A DNA stretch of 64,000 nt, taken from contig CAJUGH010000009.1 of the NCBI GenBank assembly GCA_910586215.1, positions 1 through 64,000 of the forward strand, in the 5' to 3' direction. The stretch comes from an uncultured Acetatifactor sp. (GTDB lineage Bacteria; Bacillota; Clostridia; Lachnospirales; Lachnospiraceae). Below are positions 1 through 7,379 of this stretch, in pieces (position 1 is the first letter of the stretch; each line of letters opens with the position of its first letter). Under the pieces are notes generated by a model. That model had not been told where the DNA came from. It saw nothing but the letters and a program-made list of their open reading frames with translations, and made no database searches. Position numbers and translations under genes: made by a program.

Positions 1-668
1 GCAATGAAATCCCGGCAGTCCGTGAGCTTCTGGAGCAGCTTGATGTGGGAGGATGACTTGTAGTGGCGGATGCGTTGAACTGTCAGAAAGATACTGCACG
101 TACAATCCTTTCCAGGAAAGGGGATTACCTGCTGTGTGCCAAGGATAACCAGGAGAACCTGAAAAAAGAGATAGAAGAATATGTACAGGACGAGACTCTG
201 CGCAGGTCGATGGGGAAGAAGACAGAAACGGAGAAAAACAGGGAACGAGTAGAAAAACGGACTGCCTATGTTACCAGCCGGATCAGCTGGATGCAGGAAA
301 AAGAGGGCTGGGAAGGGCTGAAATGTATCGGAGCCATGCACACGGAGTTTGAGGCAAAAGGAGTTAAGGGCAGTGAATGGCACTATTATATAGCAAGCCG
401 GGAACTGACGGCAGAGGAACTATTGCGCCATGCCCGGATGGAATGGTCCGTGGAGACAATGCACTGGCTGTTAGATGTGCATTTTTCAGAAGACCAGTGC
501 CGAATTGAGGACAAAAACATACAGCAAAACCTAAACATGGCTCGAAAGCTGGCAATCAATCTGATAAAGAAACATAAAGAGAGGACGGCATCCAAACGGG
601 CCCTGTCAAAAATCATGTTTGACTGCCTGCTTGATCCGTCCTATATTTGTGATATTATGGAAAATTGA
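1..668 (+). pseudogene. ISAs1-family transposase, interrupted and cut by the window edge
   Basis: C-terminal half of an ISAs1-type (DDE) transposase that would catalyse insertion-sequence movement. Read from base 3, the frame gives NEIPAVRELLEQLDVGG, then a TGA at 54-56, then LVVADALNCQK. Family members normally carry a cysteine between the glycine and the aliphatic pair, so a Cys codon appears to have become TGA. Downstream the frame is open to 666-668, through the region holding the last acidic residue (MEWSVETMHWLLDVHF). The 5' part lies outside the window. A GTG at 63 could start a fragment, but it would lack the first catalytic residues. No right-end inverted repeat was identified in 669-738. 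Most likely a dead copy. Confidence 0.8.
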
Positions 669-738
669 TTTCCGTGGGATCTTTCCCTTGATGCTTTTTC
701 CTTGATGCCTTAGAAAGGCTGTAAAAGGGAATTGCTAT

Positions 739-1548
739 TTATTTTACTTTCTCCGCAATCATAATATCCATACAATGCTGATGTGGGATTCCGCCGCTAT
801 TACAGTCAAAGATGACTTCTTCTGTCTTATGCATTTTCCAGTCATGATATAACATAAAAAGTTCTCCTGACTTCCAGCAAAACCGATTAGCCTCTTTATC
901 TGGCGGGACTTCCACAAACGGTTTCTCTACAAATACATTGATTGCATGTATGCCGCTTTTGTTTGTGCATTCTTTTAGGTTTGCTGTAATTTCTTTCCGG
1001 ATTTCCGGCCTGATAAAGTGAAATACTCCATTGCTAAAAATAATGTCATAGTGTTCGGTTGCACGAAAATCAGTTATGTCAGCTTTGAAAAAATCTACAT
1101 AGGTATTACACCTGTCAGCAAGCTTTTTTCCTTTTTCTATTCCGGCTTCAGACAGGTCAAAAGCTGTTACAATATAACCATTCCGGGCAAGGAAAACAGC
1201 ATCTTTCCCCTCTCCGCAGCCAATATCCAACACTTTTAACGGATTGACTGGCGGTCTCATTTTCATTACTTCATAACAGAGATTATTAGGGGTTATTCCC
1301 CAATAATAATCTGCTGTATCATATCTCTTATCATAATCAGAGACCACGAAAGACTTGTAACCCAGAAGGGAATCAATGCTTGTGTCCAACACACTTGCAA
1401 TCATAGGAAGCATTTCCATTTCCGGATAATTTGTTCCATTTTCCCATTTCGATACTGCCTGGAAAGACACATTCAGCTTATCCGCTAAATTCTGTTGTGT
1501 ATAACCCAAAGCCTTTCTTTTGTTCATAATAACGGATCCAATGTTCAT
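739..1548 (-). CDS. XRE-family HTH protein fused to a class I SAM methyltransferase
   Basis: 269 aa. Residues 1 to about 62 form a Cro/CI-type helix-turn-helix (MNKRKALGYTQQNLADKL, then FQAVSKWENG). Residues about 100 to 230 form a Rossmann methyltransferase with motif I VLDIGCGEGKD, an acidic loop (FDLSE) and a motif IV-like stretch (YDIIFSNGVFHF), resembling TehB/UbiE-type enzymes. The start is preceded by a G-rich ribosome-binding site (AGGGGGATG). The gene stands alone, between the dead transposase and the flavodiiron gene, which is read in the same direction. DNA binding and SAM use are inferred from family motifs; the methyl acceptor is unknown. It may be an autoregulated detoxification or modification enzyme. 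Confidence 0.8.
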   Translation of the reverse strand: MNIGSVIMNKRKALGYTQQNLADKLNVSFQAVSKWENGTNYPEMEMLPMIASVLDTSIDSLLGYKSFVVSDYDKRYDTADYYWGITPNNLCYEVMKMRPPVNPLKVLDIGCGEGKDAVFLARNGYIVTAFDLSEAGIEKGKKLADRCNTYVDFFKADITDFRATEHYDIIFSNGVFHFIRPEIRKEITANLKECTNKSGIHAINVFVEKPFVEVPPDKEANRFCWKSGELFMLYHDWKMHKTEEVIFDCNSGGIPHQHCMDIMIAEKVK

Positions 1549-1762
1549 TTAAGCATCCCCCTGTTTTATAATGATATTTCTATTTCTTTTGACTTTATTT
1601 TACTATGTGTAACCGAAATAATCCATAACTGTGCCGGTTAGTTCCTCTTACAAATTCAACCAATGGGAGAAATTAGAATATGTCAGTTATCCTGGGTACA
1701 TAGGAGAAAGTGACGTTTAGACAGTTTATGAAATCTTTTCGAATTTTTACTTATTGACTCGG

Positions 1763-1809
1763 AGAAAAATGCAGCCATGCTTCGCAAAATATTCGAAACA
1801 TGACTGCAT
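1763..1809 (-). terminator. Intrinsic terminator of the flavodiiron gene
   Basis: Read on the minus strand, arms ATGCAG and CTGCAT (1804-1809 and 1769-1774) enclose further pairing (CATG/CATG, TTCGA/CGAA), and a T-run follows at 1768-1764. It sits about 90 bp past the stop of the flavodiiron gene. The rest of the 1549-1896 gap shows no other feature that I can support. Confidence 0.6.
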
Positions 1810-1896
1810 AAATAGTACATCGTAAACCACACGCATAGGAGCAAAAATGAACCATAAAAATGGTAGAAAAAAACACTGCAAGCCCAATTTGGCTAT

Positions 1897-3054
1897 CTAT
1901 TCCCCCAGTTCCAGTTCCCTGGCCAGTGCCCCGATCTTCTCTTTATCTTCTGCTTTCATAGCTGACATTAATGTCACAACATTTTCCGCAAACGTAATCT
2001 CCCTGCTTTTCTCGAACAGCGCCCTTATGGTCTTGGCGGCCATGGGTGCCCAGGAGCCGTTCTCCATCAAGCCAATGGTGCGCTTCTGGTAGCTGCGCTC
2101 CAAAAGCCTGGAAATGAAGTCATGCATAAAGGGGTTGATCCCTGCGTTGTAGGTATTGCTGGCCAGTACCAGGCTGCTGTAACGGAAGGCATCGGCCACA
2201 ACCTGGGACAGGTCTGTCCTGGCCAGGTCGTGTACCACTGTGGAAATGCCCTTCTCCCTAAGCATTTCAGCCAGGCAGAGAGCGGCATCCCTGGTGTGGC
2301 CATAGATGGAGGCATAAGCGATGACCACGCCCTTTTCTTCCGGCTCATAGGAGGACCAGGTATTGTACAGGTCCAGGTAATAGCCCAGATCCCGGATGAG
2401 CACAGGACCGTGCAGGGGACAGATGGCCTGGATGTCCAGGGCTGCTGCCTTCTTCAGGATATTTTGTACCTGCATGCCGTATTTTCCCACGATACCGATG
2501 TAATAGCGGCGGGCTTCCCCAGCCCATTCCTCCTCCACGTCCAGGGCGCCGAATTTGCCGAAGCCGTCTGCGGAGAAGAGGATCCTGTCCCTGGTGTCAT
2601 ATGTCATCATCACTTCTGGCCAGTGTACCATGGGGGCAAACACAAACTGTAAGGTGTGGGCGCCCAGTTCCAGGGTACCGCCATTTGCCGCAGTCACAGC
2701 CCTTTCTCCCAGTTCCAGGCCGAAGAACTGGTTCATCATCTTGAATGCCTGGGGCGTGGCCACCACTTTGGTGTTTGGGTATTTCTCCAGGAATGCGGGA
2801 ATGTTGGCCGAGTGATCCGGCTCCATGTGCTGGATCACCAGGTAGTGGGGCTTTCGTCCCCCCAGGGCCTCTTCCACATTAAACAGCCACTGCTGTCCGA
2901 AGGCCATGTCCACCGTGTCCATCACCGCAATTTTCTCATCCAGGATCACATAGGAATTGTAGGACATGCCATTGGGAACGGGGTACTGTCCCTCAAACAG
3001 GTCTACCTGGTGGTCGTTTACGCCTACATATAAAATATCCTCTGTTACCTTCAT
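1897..3054 (-). CDS. fprA: Flavodiiron protein (FprA-type flavoprotein)
   Basis: 385 aa, the usual length of an A-type flavoprotein. An N-terminal metallo-beta-lactamase-like domain carries all the expected di-iron ligands: H76, E78 and D80 in QHMEPDHSAN, H144 (APMVHWPE), D163 (FSADGFG) and H215 (CPLHGP). The C-terminal flavodoxin domain starts near residue 243 with the FMN loop YASIYGHT. Such enzymes reduce O2 to water or NO to N2O in the cytoplasm of anaerobes, using electrons from rubredoxin or F420. No rubredoxin domain is fused here. A good ribosome-binding site (AGGAGG) precedes ATG 3054. It appears monocistronic. O2 versus NO preference cannot be read from the sequence. Confidence 0.92.
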   Translation of the reverse strand: MKVTEDILYVGVNDHQVDLFEGQYPVPNGMSYNSYVILDEKIAVMDTVDMAFGQQWLFNVEEALGGRKPHYLVIQHMEPDHSANIPAFLEKYPNTKVVATPQAFKMMNQFFGLELGERAVTAANGGTLELGAHTLQFVFAPMVHWPEVMMTYDTRDRILFSADGFGKFGALDVEEEWAGEARRYYIGIVGKYGMQVQNILKKAAALDIQAICPLHGPVLIRDLGYYLDLYNTWSSYEPEEKGVVIAYASIYGHTRDAALCLAEMLREKGISTVVHDLARTDLSQVVADAFRYSSLVLASNTYNAGINPFMHDFISRLLERSYQKRTIGLMENGSWAPMAAKTIRALFEKSREITFAENVVTLMSAMKAEDKEKIGALARELELGE

Positions 3055-3152
3055 AATAAGCCTCCTATTTGATTTTTGTGGATATCATCCTATTTTATAC
3101 AGTTTATATAGAACCTCTTCCGCAAGGCAAATTTTTGCATCTTACTATCTGC

Positions 3153-3587
3153 CTATTCCTCCCAATGTTCAAGTTCATCAGCCGGATATGCTTTCGTCCA
3201 GTGATATGGTTGTAATTCTTTTAATTCCACAAACCTTATTTCATCCTCTCCAGTAGTAACCGCCACTTGCACATCATCTCCCCAATACCGCAATCTTTCT
3301 TGACAAATTCCGCATGGTGATAATACTTTATATGGAGATTTTTCATTATTGCGGATAAGACACATACAGTGTGTCACTTTTTCATTATATTTATGAGCTT
3401 CCAGCATAGCTCCCAATTCAATACATACAACTGCAGATGCATTAGCAGTTTCAATAGAAACGCTTGTATAATAATTCCCATTGGATGTATGAACAATACC
3501 CGCACCTCCCCAGCCAACAGGATATCTTGTTTGTATCAATTCCACCGCTTTCCGGTACATCTCATTTTCTATTTCAAGATACCTCAT
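3153..3587 (-). CDS. Cytidine deaminase-like zinc enzyme
   Basis: 144 aa. It contains the zinc-deaminase signature: C55-I-E57 (first zinc ligand and catalytic glutamate, in AVVCIELGAMLEA) and P91-C-G-I-C95. A cysteine rather than histidine as first ligand, and the short single-domain length, fit the tetrameric cytidine deaminase / blasticidin-S deaminase group. The substrate-pocket region (GWGGAGIVHTSNGNYYTSVSIETANAS split over 26-51) resembles homologues that deaminate nucleosides. It could salvage cytidine or act on a nucleoside-like antibiotic; the sequence does not decide. It is transcribed away from the flavodiiron gene promoter region, with about 100 bp between them. Confidence 0.75.
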   Translation of the reverse strand: MRYLEIENEMYRKAVELIQTRYPVGWGGAGIVHTSNGNYYTSVSIETANASAVVCIELGAMLEAHKYNEKVTHCMCLIRNNEKSPYKVLSPCGICQERLRYWGDDVQVAVTTGEDEIRFVELKELQPYHWTKAYPADELEHWEE

Positions 3588-3657
3588 ATAAGAAGCACCC
3601 TCACTTTCTATTTATTTCTTCGTCTCAGAAATTATTGTTTTTTCCTGTCCTAAACAG

Positions 3658-4646
3658 TCAGTGATACGACCCCCATTCCAGACGTTCTATCACACAAGTG
3701 TGTTTTTTCGTTTTCCTGTTGTAGCTGATCCCCGCCAGGAGGAGATTACCCTGGTAATCCTTCAAGGCATCCACATAGTGCCTGTCCTTGATCTGGGCAA
3801 TGGCCCCCGCCGCAGACTTATCCCATTTCAGTTCTATGACAACAGCCGGTTTATCCCTATGCAGCTTCCGGGGCAGGAAACAGATATCGGCAAACCCCTT
3901 TCCTCCCGGCATTTCCCGGACTATCGTATAATATTCCCTGGCAAAATAGAATGCCAGATGGATTGTACAGCTAAGTGCATTTTCATTATTATATTGTAAA
4001 ATTGCAATTTCCTTATGGACACGGTCAATGCCCTTTGCCACGGCTTCACCATCCATTGCCCACAGGGATTCCAGAAGATCCCGGGAAGCCTCCACGGAGC
4101 GGACCACTTCCTGCCAGTCCATGGTACTGATGGCATTCATGTATTCCTGAGAAACTTCCTTGTTCGGTATGGACACTATCCCCTGGATGCTGTGGAATGT
4201 CAGATAACCCAGGTGTACCAGAAGGGTCAGAATATCGTCCTTCGTTGCAAAGGTAGTCATATCATTTTCAAAAGTGCCTGTATTCACAGGAACCTTTTCC
4301 CTGCCAGCATTCTGATAACCGCATTCTTCAAGCCATCCATATCCATCTGGATATAGATTTTCAAGGCTTCATATGTCTCCGTCTGGTTCCAGTAGGATCC
4401 AAATTTGTGCCGGAGTATGGACTCCACCACTGATTTAGGACTGTATATGGAATAGGACCTGTCCCCTTCCTGGCTGTGGGACACCAGGCAGTACCCATCG
4501 TACCATGCCTTCATCTCCTCAAAATTCATCCCATGGACAGCACAGATCTGCTCCACTTCTGTCTCTGTAAAGCCGAAGTATTCTGCCAGGTTCCCAGGGT
4601 CTGTCATGGAGTATTCCGTAAACATATTCAAGGCAGAATGGGAACC
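3658..4646 (-). pseudogene. Remnant of an AAA-ATPase / PD-(D/E)XK nuclease family protein (DUF1703 type)
   Basis: Two reading frames join into one broken gene. The upstream piece (4631 to 4284) reads FTEYSMTDPGNLAEYFGFTE and ends IRMLAGKRFL-stop. The downstream piece (from 4287) continues with VNTGTFENDMTTF, the expected next segment, in another frame; loss of one base near 4288-4293 explains it. The downstream piece keeps a PD-(D/E)XK core: a D in GFADICFLP and E-L-K in VVIELKWD. The N-terminal AAA-like ATPase half is missing. What remains begins immediately after the yhaM stop codon, in the same frame. These families are abundant in anaerobes and have no settled function. It is not expected to make a working protein. 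Confidence 0.8.
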
Positions 4647-4649
4647 ATA

Positions 4650-5594
4650 TTAAAAGCTGCTCATCCGCATATTGGTCTCCAGCAGCCTGTTATAGCCCAG
4701 CCAGCCTGTGTTTTCCCTGTTATTTTCCAGGATTTCCTTGAAGGTCTCCAGCTTTGCATCCGTGTCGTCCGCATGGTACAGGGCCACAGCCTCCATCAGG
4801 GCCGGGAGCTTGGGGGAACCGAATTCGTATTTCCCGTGGTGGGCCAGGATGCAGTGCTGTACCTCTGAGAGTAGTTTGTGAGGGAATCCGGCTATCTTCC
4901 CGGCATGTTCTGCCACCATCTGGGAACCTATCATAATATGTCCCAGAAGCTGGCCGTCATCGGTGTAATCGTTCAGCGGGAAGGGGGACAGTTCCCGGAT
5001 CTTTCCCATGTCATGGCACATGGCTGCTGTCAGTAGCAGATCCCTGTTCAGGATCGGATAACTGCTGCAATAGTAGTCACACAGTTTGGTCACACTTAAG
5101 GTATGTTCCAACAGGCCGCCCACAAATCCATGGTGTACCGTCTTGGCTGCGGAGGAGGAACGGAAGACCTTCCCAAATTCCTCGTCTTCCACGAAGAAGG
5201 ATTCCAGCAGTTTCTTCAGATAAGGATTTCGGATGCCCTGTATCAGTTCCAGCAGTTCCTGGTACATGGTATCGATGTTTTTGGAGCTTACAGGCAGATA
5301 TTCTGCCGGGTCGTACTCTCCTTCCTTACATACCCGGATCCGCTTCACGCTGACCTGCAGGGTACCCTGGAAATTGTTCACATCCCCATACACCTCTATG
5401 TAGTCCATGGCATCATAGTCACCGATGCCTGGATTGTTGGGTTCCCAGACCTTGGCATCTATGGTACCTGTCTTGTCCTGGAGGATCACGTTCTCATAAG
5501 GCTTACCGTTCTTCGTCACTGCCGCCTGTTTGTGTTTGCACAGATAGATGTCGAACAATCTGTCCCCTTCTTTCAGATCCCTGATAAATTTCAA
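4650..5594 (-). CDS. yhaM: 3'-5' exoribonuclease YhaM family
   Basis: 314 aa, normal for YhaM. An N-terminal OB-fold (about 15-95; VILQDKTGTIDAKVW) is followed by an HD phosphohydrolase domain with H...HTLSVTKL and AAMCHDMGK as metal ligands, and the downstream HH of LAHHGKYEFG. YhaM trims RNA, and also single-stranded DNA, from the 3' end in the cytoplasm. The start is set by GGGAGG seven bases before ATG 5594. It lies 17 bp after the HtrA-like gene and is probably co-transcribed with it. Its 3' end abuts a gene remnant with no room for a terminator, so a rearrangement has removed the original downstream sequence. Confidence 0.9.
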   Translation of the reverse strand: MKFIRDLKEGDRLFDIYLCKHKQAAVTKNGKPYENVILQDKTGTIDAKVWEPNNPGIGDYDAMDYIEVYGDVNNFQGTLQVSVKRIRVCKEGEYDPAEYLPVSSKNIDTMYQELLELIQGIRNPYLKKLLESFFVEDEEFGKVFRSSSAAKTVHHGFVGGLLEHTLSVTKLCDYYCSSYPILNRDLLLTAAMCHDMGKIRELSPFPLNDYTDDGQLLGHIMIGSQMVAEHAGKIAGFPHKLLSEVQHCILAHHGKYEFGSPKLPALMEAVALYHADDTDAKLETFKEILENNRENTGWLGYNRLLETNMRMSSF

Positions 5595-5611
5595 TGCTTT
5601 TACCTCCCTGC

Positions 5612-6970
5612 TTATCTCAGTTCTATACTGAAATGCATTTCTTTATATTCATTCTGGGCCTGGCGCATGACTGCCAGTTCCATGGTGTCCCCCGGCTCCA
5701 GGGTGAAAAGGGCATTGGTGTAATCGTTGAAGGTGAGGATCTCCAGTCCCTGGGCCTCTATGATCACGTCCCCTTTCTGGATCCCGGCCTGCATGGCAGG
5801 GGAGTCCATGTCAATGTCTTTTACAAAAGCCCCCAGGGGAACCCCCAGCCCTTCGTTGGCCTCCCTTGTCACATCCACACCGCTGATACCCATATAGGGC
5901 AGGGGACTGCCATTTGACATTTTCTCAATGATTTTCTTCAATTCCGTGATGCCATAGGCCGTGACCACATTTTTAAGGTCAGAGGTATTCCTGCTGGAAG
6001 TGATAATGCCGATCACCTGGCCGTTCAAATTGAATAGCACGCCGCCTCCGTTCTGGCTGCCGAAGATATCCGTGAGCAGCAGCTTGTAATTCCGGTCCGG
6101 TGCATAGATAGGCAGGCCGGTAGACGTGATCATGCCGTATCCCACGGAATTGCTGACCCCCATGGGACTTCCCAGGGCCACCACCGGCGTCCCTGGCAGG
6201 TTCCGGTAATTGGATGCCCCCAGGGACACAATGGGCAGCCCCTCTTCCTTCATACTGGATGGAAGGCCGTCCAGTTCCACGGACAGGATGGCCAGGTTGG
6301 TGACCTTATCCTGCTGCTTGACCTGGGCCTCCACCTGGGTACCGTCTGCAAAAGTAAGGATAAGCTGCTGGGCAGAGCGGACTGGCAGAGCATCTGACAG
6401 TACCAGCAGTTCCTTGCCGTTCTCTGCCACGATGACCCCGGAAAGCTGGTTCCTGCTCTCCTGGACATCATTGAACCAGTCCACATTGGATACCACGGTT
6501 GTGATGGTCACCATGTATTTGTTCAGTTCTTTCACATAATCTGACATGGACAGATAGATCTGCTTGTAATGGTCCATGGTAAGATCCGGCGGGTTCTCTG
6601 CCAGGATCCCCAGAACCTGTTCCTCCAGAGTGACTTCCTGTCCCGGATCTGTCTCCGGGGTCTGGTCCGGGGCTGGCTCCGGTGTGGGACTGGGACTCTC
6701 CGTGGGCAGGTTCTCTGCCAGCATGTCCTCCGGGGCCATCTCCTCCTGGTCCTCCGGCAGTACCACAATCTTGGGCTTCTCCTCCGGGTAAAGCCACCTG
6801 TTGATCACTGGCTCCAGGATCAGGAAGGTGAAACAGGCGATCAGTCCGAAGATTACGGCCATGGATGCGGTGATGATGGTACGCCTGACCAGTTTCTTCC
6901 TGTTGATGGGGCGGACCTTTATCTTCTCTATCATGAAATCACTCTGGTTGTTCTGTTCTTTGTCCGGCAT
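5612..6970 (-). CDS. Membrane-anchored HtrA-like protein lacking the catalytic triad, with PDZ domain
   Basis: 452 aa. A cytoplasmic tail is followed by one membrane helix (about 32-53), a Pro/Glu/Thr-rich spacer (70-112), a trypsin-like fold (about 150-348) and a PDZ domain (about 357-440, PYMGISG to LEPGDTMEL). The fold is recognisable (TPVVALGSPMG; VTAYGITELKKIIEK), but the three triad positions are changed. The usual NHVV region reads LVLSDALPV, the aspartate motif reads TNLAILSV (N225), and the serine motif GNSGG reads SQNGGG (N307). It should therefore be a non-proteolytic, PDZ-containing extracytoplasmic protein, perhaps a scaffold or sensor. It is the first gene of the pair with yhaM. 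Confidence 0.85.
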   Translation of the reverse strand: MPDKEQNNQSDFMIEKIKVRPINRKKLVRRTIITASMAVIFGLIACFTFLILEPVINRWLYPEEKPKIVVLPEDQEEMAPEDMLAENLPTESPSPTPEPAPDQTPETDPGQEVTLEEQVLGILAENPPDLTMDHYKQIYLSMSDYVKELNKYMVTITTVVSNVDWFNDVQESRNQLSGVIVAENGKELLVLSDALPVRSAQQLILTFADGTQVEAQVKQQDKVTNLAILSVELDGLPSSMKEEGLPIVSLGASNYRNLPGTPVVALGSPMGVSNSVGYGMITSTGLPIYAPDRNYKLLLTDIFGSQNGGGVLFNLNGQVIGIITSSRNTSDLKNVVTAYGITELKKIIEKMSNGSPLPYMGISGVDVTREANEGLGVPLGAFVKDIDMDSPAMQAGIQKGDVIIEAQGLEILTFNDYTNALFTLEPGDTMELAVMRQAQNEYKEMHFSIELR

Positions 6971-7379
6971 GAGGTCTCTCCCTTCTGGAGGCGTTCATTA
7001 AAATCATAAGTTATACCCAGGGCCGCCAGAATATATAAATCTGTCCAAGATGAGGATATATGGCTGGAGGTCTTTCGTTTTGGTTTACTGCAAATTTCAG
7101 TGGTGTATAGTATATTAGAATTCATTTATAATGTATCTCCATTATATGCAATATCATATCTGCCGTCAAATATTTCCTCCATTACATATAAGCAATTACT
7201 TATTGTTATATTTATAATCCAGATAGCGATGTTACCAGTGAACAAGAACGAAGAATGCCCTATGTACACAAAATAGGCAAGTAAACTCTCGCCTTTTCCC
7301 ACAAACTATGATAAAATATAGTAACAGTTCTGCCAGACCGATCCACATTCCATGCCTGACCACAACAAGGGGAAACATC
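6971..7379. other. Divergent intergenic region upstream of mutS2
   Basis: About 400 bp, mostly AT-rich, between the divergent HtrA-like gene and mutS2. No convincing sigma-A promoter pair was found on either strand; TATGAT at 7308-7313 is a possible -10 for mutS2 without a good -35. A single arm GTAACAGTTC (7321-7330) matches arms of hairpins at 31046 and 54931. Nothing protein-coding is supported. Confidence 0.5.

Noticed and set aside
54..56. Selenocysteine or recoded TGA in the transposase
   Set aside because: No SECIS-like hairpin directly follows, transposases are not selenoproteins, and TGA serves as an ordinary stop in neighbouring genes.
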